A DNA stretch of 64,000 bases. Source: Stratiolaelaps scimitus (Eukaryota > Arthropoda > Arachnida > Mesostigmata > Laelapidae). The notes below the pieces were generated by a model. The model searched no databases. It saw nothing but the letters and a program-made list of their open reading frames with translations, and was not told where the DNA came from. The DNA is taken from positions 434,001-498,000 of the forward strand of contig JABWDB010000008.1 in the NCBI GenBank assembly GCA_019614645.1, written 5' to 3'. Positions 49,086 through 62,000 of this stretch are shown here, piece after piece (positions within the stretch are counted from its first letter, which is position 1; every line of letters begins with the position of its first letter). The position numbers and the translations under genes are program-made.

Positions 49086-51064
49086 CTGCAGATCACTTGT
49101 GGTGGGCTAGGTATAACCTAAGCCAAAAACAAATCACGTTTAAAGCATTTCTGCTTTCCTAGAGCAGAGCAGAGAGCAAATTTGCTCTGGAGATTAATTT
49201 CGGGGAAACGAACAAGGGTATCGCCCCGCAGGTTGTCCTTGAAAGCTCCAAAGCTCCGAGGCTAGATACTCAGGTATCAGGAATTGGGGCGTATCAGAAG
49301 AATCATTTAGCCAAAAGCAGGAGGGAATGAACTGGTTTTGTTTCGACCGAAGTTCTGCAATCATTAAGACTGCTGATAGAGAGGCAGTTATCCTCTCGGT
49401 TCTAAATGATTGCTTCGCATATTCGATACAGGTTATGTGCAATACTCTCCGTATGGAACTTGGGCATACGAATCACTCACTAGATGTTAACAGGCGGCCT
49501 TTTTCGAACTAGTGCGGACAAGAATTGATTTTCATTTGTTGTCAGCAAACCTTACCTGTACCTTTACTAGAACCGGTGGTATCAATTCCGATGTACGCAT
49601 CTCGAATATGGTGCCCAAAAGAATCATATATTTGCGTAATTCCGGTATTGTGTGGTCAACTATTAAGCAAATTGACATTTAGGAAAGAAAAGACCAATTT
49701 TATTGTATGGTTAAGGTTGGCCGACAGTTGCGAAAGACACGAAGCTCCACAGAAGACGACAACAGCAAGAAAATTCATCCCTGTGAGCTAACGTTCGGGA
49801 ACGTTGAAGCTCGATGGCTGTGTCCTACTGAAGCGTTAATACACAATTCGACGGCAATCTCTACAATCGATCTAAGCGAAAAGGGGATTTTACAATAGGT
49901 AAATTTGCTAAGTAATAATATTCAACGCTGGTTGCTTAGCCAAGTGTTCTACGATTCATAATTGTGGCGCCCTAACCCCAGCCTGTAATTTACGAGGACG
50001 TATAACCGTAAAATTCTGAGATTTCTTCATACCACGTCACTCTCTCGCGGATATTCGCGCAATGTGTCCCATCTAACACCAGTCTGTGCTATATTCGTAA
50101 CGTCTGCGATCGCTGAAACAAGCGATGCGCGCCAAGAAAGGTCTTTACGACGGCTCCAGCAAATTTAAGGGCTAAACGGGTTATTAAAACTGATAAACTC
50201 GATGTTCTATCAGTCAGTAGTGTCTTCGTATGCGAAATCATTTTAATACATTTCGTTTATAGTGCGGTAACGATAATACCGAACTCTAGGGGCTTATCAT
50301 CTTTTTCTGCCGCCAGCGAGGATTTATGGAAGTTTTACGGCAACACATACAAGTGAAAGCCGTGGCTCGAAACGGACACAACATGGTCGATAGAGCACGG
50401 TACCTATCTATGGCTGCAAGATAAATTAATTGCCACAAATAGTAATCAACCTCGAGCGTATTGTGGGAAAGATGAAAGATTATGTCTTGGAATACCTCAA
50501 ACGAGATTACAGGCAGATCGGCAACGATTGGTTCCTGTGGCCGGTTCGGAATAATGGTGACCTTTCCAGGTCTCGAGGTGACACTCGTTGGATTATCTTG
50601 TTGTTTGAGCAGGTGCCGGGTCAATATTTTCATGGAACAAACCTCGGGTTGAGCGATACTCATAAATTCTAGATAAGTGGCTAGAGTTGCGCATGGTTAT
50701 ATGGACTTAGCAACCCTGTAAGTGACACACGCCTAAATTGCCACGTCACTAGTTAATCGAGATGATGGATTTTAATTAGCTCCACTTACGATCTTGCCAC
50801 GGCGGTCCGTCGAGTGCAAGCCGCTCTATACATTATCCACAACTATATCCGTTTCGCATGGCACAGATGCAGGTCTTGAACGAAGGATAGAGACAAGAAG
50901 AGAATACCCTATAGTTCAAATCGATTCATATCTGACTTCGAACTAATATGCCCCAAACGTTATTCATCTTTCAATCTGGAGCGATCTTCTCCAGCGAGCT
51001 ACCTACATCAGCGTAGCCGGGAACACCCAGCAGGGGGCGAGCAGGCCAAAACGAAAAATGTAAT
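49086..51064. other. Intergenic, no recognised gene
   Basis: Mostly AT-rich. At 50286-50663 both strands are open for 80-125 codons without a confident family match. Confidence 0.45.
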
Positions 51065-51226
51065 TCAGTCGTCGTCTTCGAAAAAAGACAACAGGTCCAG
51101 CCAAGGATCAGCCGGCCTCCAGGGAAGGCCCGCTTCCGGGCGAGGGTCACGCGGCCTCCGAATAGTTGTTGCTTTGTGGCCGTGGAACGTGCTTGGTCGA
51201 AGTGCCGTCACGTACACGTTGTGTCT
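51065..51226 (-). CDS. Candidate terminal coding exon of an unidentified gene
   Basis: The minus strand shows a long pyrimidine tract (CTCTCTTTCTC type) followed by acceptor GACCAG. Then 53 codons in phase 0 run to TGA (51067-51065). The sequence begins RHNVYVTALRPSTFHGHKA and ends LDLLSFFEDDD. It is GC-rich and low in stop codons relative to its surroundings. No family is recognised and no upstream exon was identified; an ATTAAA lies about 290 bases downstream near 50772. Alternatively the pyrimidine tract is just a CT microsatellite. Confidence 0.3.
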   Translation of the reverse strand, partial: RHNVYVTALRPSTFHGHKATTIRRPRDPRPEAGLPWRPADPWLDLLSFFEDDD

Positions 51227-52371
51227 CTGGTCCTCCAAGAGAAAGAGAGAGAGAAAGAGAGATAAAACATGACCGTGTACGTGCGAGGTCGAAGGGGTTG
51301 CGGATCATCGCCCGCTTTCGGGCACAATACATAGGTTTGCAGGTAGAGAAGAACGATGTCATTTAAGGTGTGGGTCACAACCGGCACGAGAGTGCATTAC
51401 GGAACGAATACAGAATAGGCACTTAGCTGTATACACAGACACTTGAGCCTCTGGCGGTAAAAATCCGAAGGGAGCAGGTTCCAACCCCGCAGTGTGGCAT
51501 ACCTCTTTCGAATAAAAGGTAGTCTGGTAGTGTAAATAGGGAGAAAGAGATACGCGCTACCGACTGAATCATCCCATCCCAATTTGGGAAAAGTAGGGTG
51601 ACGTAACGAGGGAAATGTAAATATACCTTGGGGTTGGAGGTTGACGAACCAATCGCATTATCGACCCCACTCGCCTTAGGTAATTTTCCTGACCGGGCGC
51701 GAACAACCTATTTTTTATCAGTCTGCCTTTTTATGATAGCTCTATGTATCATAATTCGAAAAGCCGAATGAGTGGATCTAATCTAATATCATACATATAC
51801 TCAATTATCTACACTGGAAGGTATGAGGTATTTATTAGTGATGGGCAAGTCACAAAACAAGTTCACATGAGTCGTAGCGGTTATGAAGAAATAGGATATC
51901 TCCCTTTACCTCTCCCTTGTAATCGTTCGTATGCTACTGTTGTGCAGGTCCTCCAACACTCCAGAACGTAACACGCTCCTGTAACACTGTCGTGTATCAG
52001 AAGCATAACTTAAAGCAGTCGACAGAACCCTGTGACATGTACACCTACACAGACATAGGCAGATAGATAGTATACATTATTAGTACACCCATATGCGTTC
52101 ATGGCATCATCACGTTGTGTAGAAGCCAAACCCGCTGTCAGCCATAAAGCTTGAGCTGACAGCTGAGCCGGCTGTTATCGGAGATGTCATGATGGCCTTC
52201 GTCGGCCCGCACCCAGCACGCCTACTGTGTCCTCCCGTTGCAAGATAAAGTGCTTTGACTACTGCGGGTCCGCAGTGCTTCGTACGAACGCTTGCACAAG
52301 CGGTACAACATGAATGAGGAGTGAGAGGCATCCGTGGAAATGAAACTGTGAGGGGAGTTCTGCCTGTGTAC

Positions 52372-52373
<2 letters not shown>

Positions 52374-52403
<30 letters not shown>
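52374..52403. repeat. TA microsatellite
   Basis: Perfect TA dinucleotide run of about 30 bases. Confidence 0.9.
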
Positions 52404-52407
<4 letters not shown>

Positions 52408-54883
52408 ACACTATACATATTCTGTTGCTCGCTCGCTTGGCCCATCCCCGTGTTCCCGCAGCTGTTGGAAACGGAAACGCGTCCAGTCGTCCCTTCTACC
52501 GGCTACGTCACTAACTGACTTTCTCTCTCTCGGGCAGAACTCACCGACCGGCAGAGGAGACCTAGTTGCCTATCCTAGTCTCACCCCTATTGACCCCCTG
52601 TCCTGTCCGTCCACTCAGCTCCCCCTCGCCTATCCATAGCTGAGTGCAGTTAGCGGCCGAGGGCGGTATAGTGAAGGAGAGCGCGCGCCTCGTTAGACCG
52701 CGTTCAACGGAGGTAGAAAGAGAACTCGGCAGCAGATACCTTTGCCGGAGTCGAGAAACTTCGATGAAGTGGAATAGAGTGGAGTGCATGGCAGGCGGGA
52801 TAGGGAAGCTTTGGCAAGCGGTACCCCGATACAGAGCGAGAGAGAGAGAGAGAGAAAGCGAGGCGGGCTTCGGCTTCATGAGAAATAACGTTCAGGTGGT
52901 ACAGGGCTGCGTAGCGTGCCAGCAGTGGTGAACAGCGCGTACAGCGTGTATAGTCAGACACGACGAGTACGTCATCGATCACACGGGGCCTGAAGAAGCT
53001 TGGATAGCCCTCAGGTGCTCTTCGTTACTTTCAGGATCGAATGCAGATGACGGCGTTCAATCGACGACAATACTGTCTGCCTTTTACGCTTCTCTATATA
53101 GAAAAAAAGTACATGTAACTAGGCATGCCTAGCTGAGCTCGCTGAGTGTGCTATAGCGTCCTGCAGTGGGGAATAAGCATGCATGCCAACAGCATGTGGT
53201 ACCATTGCCATATGTCGATTATGGAAATTAATGTTTTTAACCTGTTTCGACAGACTAATGAAAAATTCCCATTGAAGCGTTAGACAGATCTCGGCCGCGG
53301 TACACATCAGGATGTTTTCGTCCGCCATGCTCGTCTAGATTAAATACGTTGTTCACCTTCTCGTAAAATTCTCAAGCGCAAATGAATCATTACAACAATG
53401 GTGAGGATCTTTCTTTACCAAACCAATATTGACTGGTAATCTACTCGCTCTAGCTCGTTGACGATCCTCGCTCAGTTTACAAAACTGCATTTGTCCTGTA
53501 CTGTAAAATGAATAATACGAACAGCGATTACTAGCTGGTGATTAAAAATCTGCTGCCCCACTAAGGATGTCATTTCGAGGCAAAATAGCCACATCTCCAA
53601 ATGACGAAGAAAAATCGCATGAGCATCAGTATAGGACAGAAAACAAAGGCTTCGCAAACCACATCGCTAATACAGCTCCTTTTTCCACCTGCTGTTCCAC
53701 TTCGAAATAATTCACATACTAATTTAGTGCATTTAGCCGGCACCGAATTGACTCGATACGCTTCAAGGAATACGCGAATAATGACGCCCACCATTATTAC
53801 CAAGGGATTTATTTGAAATGTTGACTGCCATAGTGAAATTCGATTAAAAGTAAAAACAACAGTTAAAATAGAGGAAACTGCCGTATGTTGAACTGGGGAA
53901 CTCTACAGAAACCTCCATATTTTATTGTCACATCATCTAAGAACCGAAAATGGCTATTGTAGTTTGGTGATTGGGTTCTCTCTCTCTCCCTCTCTCACTC
54001 GCTCATACTAACATGACTGTACTATAGAAATGCCCTAGTGCCGTCCCGTTTCTAAAACAACGCGTGCTATCCTTTCTAAAAAGCATACATACAATTTGGG
54101 TGTATAGCAAGGGGGGCACAACCGGTCTCTCGTTGTCTGACTTGTTCTAAGGACTGAAACCGCCACAGCTGAAAGACAGGAGGTCTAAGCTCGCCTAGCG
54201 CCCGCTCCGACATGGGGAACTTCTAGCGAGGGCTTCTACAATATTTTTGCTCGCCCAGCTGTTACCGACTGACTTGAACTTCACGGCGGCGTTGACAAGG
54301 AGAGGATTCGAAACTTGACCGGGTGTAAAAATCGGAGGATGAATGGCCGAACGCTTCTAAACACAGCATAGACACAGACAATAGTCCTTCCCTTGCTTCA
54401 TAGAATTGCCACATGACTTTGCATCCGTTCGATAAAACTGACTCCACTGTAACGACTAGGGCCGGGGTGAAATATTCGTTTTGTCCTTGTCTGTCTCAGC
54501 CCTGTTTGATGTCCCAGATATTCAGAACGGATTTCGACCAGGGCACTCTACCGTGATGGCGTGCCGCATCCTACTTCAGGTAGCACATGCGACAGCTTAC
54601 CATAGCCAACCTAGAGGAACTTATAATAGTAATGTAGAATAAATATAAACCCTTTCTATATACGCATAACTAATTGCTATGCCTTACCATGAACTAAAAA
54701 TCATCCTAAATTAATCATAATGATTAACATTTAGTTCTAATTATGATAATGATTCATTAACATGATAGTTATCCCCCTTCAAGGCTACTGTACCATCTGA
54801 ATCGTTATCCTGACTAAGCAATAATTGACTGAAGGATGCTGGAGATCGAGCTATGAAGATGTGATCCACAGGTATGTCTAGAG

Positions 54884-54955
54884 TGTGTAGATGGTCTAGT
54901 GGTGAATGTCTTCAACTTCTAGACATGGCTTGGGTTCAAATCCTGCCAGACGCAG
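54884..54955 (+). repeat. tRNA-like sequence with good A and B boxes, probably tRNA pseudogene or SINE head
   Basis: A consensus A box TGGTCTAGTGG (54892-54902) and B box GGTTCAAATCC (54933-54943) are spaced as in a tRNA; the A box is the form seen in tRNA-Glu, -Asp and -Gly. The T-stem pairs at four of five positions, but the anticodon stem does not pair and the acceptor halves pair only partly. It is more likely a tRNA-derived repeat than a working tRNA. Confidence 0.5.
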
Positions 54956-55403
54956 AGAATCCTCGGATAATTTTAACCCCTTTCCCTATCTGCGGATACT
55001 ATACATAGAGCTAGAGTTAGTACACGATCAGGCCGATTATGGTAATATAAACAGTGTTGTGTCATTTATTTCATTAGCGGTACCTAGTTCGATACAACAT
55101 TCGCATCGATTCGCGAACACTGACTCCATTGAAGCCAGTTCATCTTTCATTATGCGTTATTCATAAATGACTAACGGTGTTGAATGAAGGCTGACCATGT
55201 TAGCTATGATTGATCAAATCAACCATGCTATGGTTGATTTGAATGATTTAAGATCAGTGCGCCTTTGGTTCATATAATAATCTAAAAATAACTAGATCTA
55301 CACATATGTAAGCGAGAAAGCGTGTTATGGTATTTAATGAATCTATTAATCTGGACAGGTGTGCAATGAAGTACCGCATTCATTTACGGTGACAAGTTAT
55401 GCT

Positions 55404-55409
55404 TTTAAT
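55404..55409 (-). terminator. Possible polyadenylation signal ATTAAA for the receptor gene
   Basis: ATTAAA on the minus strand about 145 bases after the stop codon of the receptor gene. An AATAAA further downstream (55065-55070) is the alternative. Confidence 0.35.
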
Positions 55410-55554
55410 TTCGTTAAAAGCAGGCGCCCATGACAACAAGGAATATGTAATCGTCCCCGAAGGGATTACTAATTTTTCCTCGTAGAATAGATAGATAGAT
55501 ACCGCGAGCCGGTATCTACAAATATATATAAAGTCAAAATTCAGTAAAACCGTT

Positions 55555-56029
55555 TTAGAAGTTGACGAGGTTTCCCTCAGGGACGTCGCTTTTATCCGGA
55601 ACTGGCCGCTGCAGCATCTGCTCCGTTATTGAGGTGAACACGACTTCTGAACTTCGGAGACCTCCCGAATCAGCCGATTCTCCACCTATCTCTGGTTGAT
55701 CGTGCGCTGATCCAAGATCGTACAGCGGGGTGAACGTTCGTCCATGCTGAATTTGGAGCTCCGGATGGTCGGCGGTGTTATCGTCGTCGTCTTCAACCAG
55801 CTTCTTCATGTCAGTGGCACGGTAGGTAGCTGTGGAGCGATGTATACTCCTCAAACTGGAAATACGTATGCCGCAGAGAATGAGAACCAGATTACGTCTT
55901 GGCACTGTTGCGACGTTTGTATTTCTTTGACACCGCCTCGATACGGTGGTGCACTTTTCAACATAATTTCTCAGTCTGCCTGTTTTCATGATTGTGCCTT
56001 TGTCATAACAATTTGAACTTTGTGGGACC
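55555..56029 (-). CDS. Receptor gene, terminal exon (cytoplasmic tail)
   Basis: The acceptor follows a pyrimidine-rich tract (CTCGTCGGTCTTCC through CAACAG), phase 2 in; TAA at 55557-55555. It encodes 157 residues: an Arg-rich first half, an acidic cluster (KKLVEDDDD), then a polar end finishing EGNLVNF. No Asn-Pro codon pair occurs on this strand in any frame from 55555 to 57003, so NPxY/NPxF is absent. The first half contains an odd hydrophobic run (NLVLILCGI), so a missed internal intron is possible. Confidence 0.65.
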
Positions 56030-59000
56030 CTGTTGTAGCGATGGAAGACCGACGAGAACAAGGAGGGCTAGAATGATCACCATAGGAAAAACGTAACCAC
56101 GAGATATAGGCAACGAAAAAAAAACAACCTGTTTATTCAATGAACCTTGTAGACTTATTATATGTGATTCCTGTGACGTCAATATACCCTCGAAAGTTAG
56201 TAGCATTCTATGGTAAATAAGTGACACTCACCAACTAAACAAGGCGTAAGGAAGACCAACTGCGAGTACGTGTCGAATAGATGCGAACATTTATCGGGCA
56301 AACACAGCAGCGTCCATCTGACAGGAACATCTACGGGACGTATTTGCCGTCTCATAGACGAGTGCAGCAAATATCACTATGACATGCTTCAGACCTACTT
56401 AAAGTCATTGCTGGCCCTGTGCTAGCTACGTAATACACTGAGATGTTTGCTTCTTTGACGAATCTTTATGTGCGACCCGCTCGCGACAGCCCGCACACGA
56501 CAGTTCACAACAGTTGAATAAACGGAAAAATCAACACAAACTCACTCAACACGCGCATATCTGTGCACACTACACTACCCGTGTAGCTTCGTGTTCAGAG
56601 ACGAATATCGCGATAATCAATGTTGTACCTAGCAAACGCCATCATGAATTGGATCAACTAATTCTTTGTTGGCCTCCGGCCAGGCACATGCAGAGCTTAG
56701 ACATTTAAGAACATCAGCACCTACACCAATCCCCTATAATCGCTACGGTTAGCAAAACATGTTGCAAATCGTGCAAAAGTAATTTGACGAAGACAAACAG
56801 ACGAATATAGTCGAGATGCAGCACATAACCGAAATAGAATGTGGACTGAAAAGAGGAAATTCACATTACTGCCCCTAACCGCTGGGGAGGGGGCACATGC
56901 CCCTCCCAAAGCACTCAAGTAGCGAAGAGCTGATTTTTGTCAATTTGATCCTCGTCTGTGCTTGTGTGCATTATGCCGACAGCGTATTTAGTTCGTACTT
57001 ACAACTGCGACCTGTACCGATAGAGAATAAACGCGATCGCCCCGCCAATGGATCCAAGGAGAAACACCAGCATTGTTATCATCGCCCATGTTGACCCTGC
57101 TCGGCCGGAAACATCGCAGCTCGTTCCGCTGTAGCCAGCGTGGCATACACATCTAGACTGATTCTTTCGTTGACTGAGAAGGCACCATCCGTGTACACAA
57201 CGGGGGGAGCAGAAGATGCCATCGAGCGATGAGTGACCTATTAGTGCATGAGACTCATCGAGATGAGTGAGTTCCTCGTCACTTAATGTAATACAGGTTC
57301 TATTGTCGTTGGCAAGCCTGAACCCTGTATCGCATGCGCACGAATAACCGTGCCTATTACGCACGCACAGATGGTGACAGCGGGCCGCCTTGCATGGGTT
57401 GTAGCAGGGGGGCTGACGCACCCGGTGTATGACGGTCATATGCGTCGCTTGTGCCTCGCTTGCGATCGTCGAAATCGCGCTACCGGGCTCGAGCCTGTTG
57501 ACGAAATGACGAAACAGCGATGACATCGTATTTCGTTGTAGCAATCACATCAGTGATTTAATTAATAAGGATTGCCTTAAATTATATATATATATAACAA
57601 TAGAATACTTTCTCCCGACGCTTTGTATAATCGCTGAACTCATACGTCTGGTTCAGTGGCAATGTGCCTGCGCAACGTGAATACCAGTCGTTTTTTGAAG
57701 GGTCGGGCTTCTTGTATACATACCATGTCTTTTTAAAGATGCCACCATGTTCCGACCAGATAACCAAATCGGGGAGCAATGCAAACGAACGCACGTGGTG
57801 TCCGCGCAGCACGACCTTCCGGTTACCGCCTTGGAAATCGAAATGCTCGATTACTTGGAGCCGGGGATCGGCGACGTACAGACGCCGGTGAATGAACTCG
57901 ACCTGAAGATGGCTAGGTTCTAGTAGCTTGTTGCGCAGGATGACGGTCTTCTCACTGCCATCCATTTCAGCACGCACAATCACTCCGGCTGACGCGTTCG
58001 TTGAATCGCCCGCCCAGTAGGAATAGAACATCAAACTGGGATAACAAAATCGAGCACGTTAATGATCGATCACTCGCTAATTACGGTAGCAAGTGTGTCA
58101 AGAGGTATATAATCATTATCATCCATTGTTGATAATATGCTTTAATAGGAAGGAATCAGTGTTTTCAATAGAAAATCCGCAGCTATGCCTGATACTTGCC
58201 TCAGGGCCGTAATGTTTGCTGGGCCTCGCGTCCCTTACTAATCTGGATTTTAAGGCGAAATAACTGTAAATGACGGCGCAAGTCAAACAATACATGCAGC
58301 ACAATCGAACAACAAGAGGACAACCTAACAAGACTGCTTATAGTGATTAATTGCCATCGAACAATAGAGATATGTATGATAGGCACTATTAATTTCGTGT
58401 GATCCACTTCGACGTACCCGTCATTGGCGGCAAGCGTTAGAGAGCGAATCTCCGACCATCCATCGAGCGTGTCCATCTGTGTGCAAAATTTACTAGTCAG
58501 ATTGCAAGCGAGAATATGCTCGTATGCTTCAACCATGTACATGTTACCGGTGACCCAGTCGAGCGATAGGTGGCGAGGTTTCGCGAAGTGCGTCGCTTTT
58601 ACCATCGGTTTGGGATTGATGACAGCATCGCCGAGCGGTAACGTCCAAATGACAAAGTCATCAGAATAATACAGCGTTTGGGTGGGACCATCGAAGGTCA
58701 CTCCGCTGATCATGGTCTCATATGCCGGCGTCAGCCGACTCAGCACATGATGTCGTTTCGACATGGCCCGAATCTCATTGTGCGACACGAACGCAAGAAT
58801 GGGAGGGTCTCCGAGTAACTTGCACGTCCGGTTATCTCGACTAATCTCGAAACCGTCCATACACGAGCAGAACGAACCGCCTTTCGTATTCTCGCAATAA
58901 TGAGAGCAGGGATTATTGCCCTCAGCACATTCGTCGATGTCTTCACACGAATGGTGATCTGCCGCGAGACGGTAGCCAGAATTGCATGTGCAACGGAACC

Positions 59001-62000
59001 CATTGGGCGTCGCGATGCACTTATGCTGGCACGGTTTTTGATCGCATTCAGCTCGATAGCAGTGGCGTCCCTCGTCGCTGCCGTCCTTACAGTCCTCGTT
59101 GCCGTCGCAGAGATTGGCAAGCTTGATGCAACCTCCTTCGGCGCACTTGAACTCGTCCACATGACAATGTTCGGTGTGCTCCAAATATTGCTCGAAGGCC
59201 CTCGAGGCATCGCAGTGGTCCAGCGATTCGTCGGAGTTATCACCGCAATCGTCCTCTCCGTCGCAGATCAAGCCGATGGGAATGCATTTGCGGTTTTCGC
59301 AGAGGAATCGCTCCGGGGCAGAACACGAACTTGCGTTGGCCCCTATGCAGTTTTTTTCGTCGCGGCCGTCGCTACAGTCGGTTACGCCATCGCAAATCTG
59401 CAGGACGAAGACACGCGTAAATAAGGACAGATTAGAGGACAAACAACGGCCATAGATAAACAGATCGAAGAATAGAAGCTGTCGCGCCTCCGAGACGAGA
59501 ATCAAGGCTCATTGATCCTTATTAATTGGAGGATTAAGCTTTCCGTAGCGGAAATAGATATAGCAGGTCGACTGAGGGCATCTTACCTGTCGTCATGCTG
59601 AACAGGCATAACGTCTGCAGCTATACAGTACCAGAGCAGCGGCAATATTTTTTTAGGATCGGCTGTCCTCTCCTATTTGTGCCACGGGTCAGCGAGGTCT
59701 TAATTGCACCGAGAAGCCGGTGCAGCGTATCATGAACAAGTGAATGTTAACTTCTACTGGAATGCTGAAAATTACCAGAGCCGATGGGTCCGAACTCGGC
59801 CCCTGCACTGAGATGTACGGCAACGGTATCAGAACGCCTGTCAATCTATACGATCATTACCTAGCAGCCAGCATCTGGTGTCGATGGCCATTCGTAATCG
59901 ACGAAGCCTACCTCATTCTTAGGGATGCATTCGCCATCACACCACATCGCACCGATTTGCTCTGTGCAGAAGAGCGGAACTGTCTGATTCAAGCCCGTGG
60001 CCATGATCATCACGTTCGTACAATTCGCCTCGTCGCTTCCGTCGTCGCAGTCGACAGCACCATTGCAAATCAGCTCTGTTGAAAGACAGAACGTATTGCC
60101 GCACTTAAATGTCTTTGGCGGGCACGTAAGCGGACAGTTCTCTTCATCGTCACCGTCCCAGCAATCCTCGACCCCATCGCAGACGTACCGCCGGTCGAGA
60201 CATCGTCGTCCATCCTTGCACGTATGTTGGCCATCGTTGCATGGACAGCCTACCTCATCATCGCCGAACCCGCAATCGACCAGGCCATCACAGACTCGGC
60301 TCTGGGAAATGCACTTGTGTATCTGCAAGCATTTATGCTCCGTCGCATTGCACGTCTGTGCCAGCGGGTGCTTGCATTCGCTCTCATCCCATTTGTTCAC
60401 ACAGTCGTAGTCGCCGTCACAGAGAACGGACGACAAGATGCATTGAGTTGATCCGACACACTGGCTCATGCCGGTAGGACACTTCGTGCACACCGTCCTT
60501 TCCTCATCCGAGCGATCGTCACAGTGCCTGATGTTGTCGCAGGTTAGGCTGCTGTTGATACATTGATAGCCGTTTGAGCAGGCAAACTCGCGAGGTGAAC
60601 ACTTCACCTTTTGTGCCGGTGTGCATGTCTTTCCATCGGATCCTGTAACTCGGAAGAAGCTTGTAGAGATTAGTGAGTTGTCAAACGAAATGATCTGTTG
60701 GTAAAATGGCAAAATGACAAACAGCTTGTCTGCCTGCGTGAGAGTGACAATGAACGACTTGAGGCGTGTTCGATTTAATGGAAAGCCACGCCAGTGGCTG
60801 CATCGGCCACAATAGCTGGGCGTTAATGTATCCCAGAGGTGATTTTTTGAAAAAACTGAAAATATCAATTGTAAATTTTCATTCTGAAAATGCGACTCGT
60901 ATTTTTTTAAAACTTAACCATCACTCTAATTGTAATTCTGTCAACAAACCACCGCTTGGATTGGATTGTAAAAAAAAATACTCGCTTAGATATATTTGAT
61001 TATTATTCGCATTACGGTACATGTATCCGTTTCAGTCTCCAGCTACCATCTTCTAACTCGTGAACTGTTGATTTCAGACGATATCCAGATTCAGATCTTA
61101 GCCGTACCTAGCTGCATGTCGACCGGGCAAATGCAGATTGATGATACCATCAGGGAGTCAATGCAGGTGTGCGAGCATCCGCCGTTGCCGCGAGGACACG
61201 AACTCGCTGTGATCGGCGACAACTCTTCCCCACGGAAGGCTACAGCTGAGGTGTATGCTTGCCACTCTTCACGAGAGATCTATTTCAGACCAAGTAAACA
61301 AAAGACTGTCTATTCGCTTAAGCTAGAATTTGAGAATTTCAAATGAAGAATTTCGGCGAAATATTCCTCTCGGCCACGTTTCTAACATTCATCGCGGACT
61401 CGAAGATATATCGCGTGAATGCTTAACAATGCGGCATTACAACGTCCGAGATATCGCATCAGTTTTACTAACAAATAGATAATGCATCACATCAGACTCA
61501 CATGTTTCACTGTCCAGGGTGACGATGCTGTATAAACGGTGAAGATGCCGCGCTCGTGCGATCCGCTCCACACGAGAGATCCATTCCAAAAGTAGAGATG
61601 TTGGATGTAGTCGATATTTTGCACCATTATGGTCGTCTGTCCACTCATCATATCGAGTGAGGCAATTCGCTTCTCCTTGGCGTCATAAATAAAAATGGTA
61701 CCTTCATTGTGGTCCACAGCGATTCGGCTAGGCCTGGGCCCACTCGTCTTCAACGTATGCTCAAACTTGCCATCGGGACGGTAAATATCAATGACACGTT
61801 CATTGTTCGTATCGTTCACAGCAACGACATACACGCGTCTGAAAGGATCACACATAACAGTAAATGATCATTATTCAGTTGGGGTTATCTATTATATATA
61901 TATATATATATATCTGATTTTATGCCGTGCTTAAACACTCAACAGCTGTATGCTATTTTATTTTGGCTTTCAAATGTACTGCTAACGATTTGGTTACATC

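Larger units (their letters stand above)
51227..55403. other. Intergenic between candidate exon and vitellogenin-receptor 3' end
   Basis: No recognised gene. There is a TA microsatellite at 52374-52403, a GC-rich patch with a GA run at 52.4-52.95 kb and a tRNA-like sequence at 54884-54955. The patch could be a promoter or 5' UTR of an unseen gene, but no coding exon was found attached to it. Confidence 0.45.

Noticed and set aside
50286..50663. 125-codon minus-strand frame whose internal MKILTRHLLK recalls the start of TRM112-type proteins
   Set aside because: Similarity fades after the first residues, the conserved CPESGR..FPI..GIPNM end is absent, and the plus strand is also open.
52424..52518. 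Acceptor-like GTGTTCCCGCAG followed by 18 codons and a stop on the plus strand
   Set aside because: Too short, no partner exon and no homology.
53119..53328. Minus-strand 69-codon frame with a good start context
   Set aside because: No domain and no downstream exon that joins in phase could be supported.
56003..56227. Minus-strand frame with a hydrophobic stretch next to the receptor tail exon
   Set aside because: It is the pyrimidine-rich acceptor region of an intron; the receptor already has its transmembrane helix in the previous exon.
58900..59424. Plus-strand 174-codon open frame
   Set aside because: It lies opposite the LDL-A and EGF coding exon of the receptor; it is a mirror of real coding sequence and has no domain of its own.
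59997..60410. Plus-strand 137-codon open frame
   Set aside because: Antisense shadow of LDL-A repeats 1-5.
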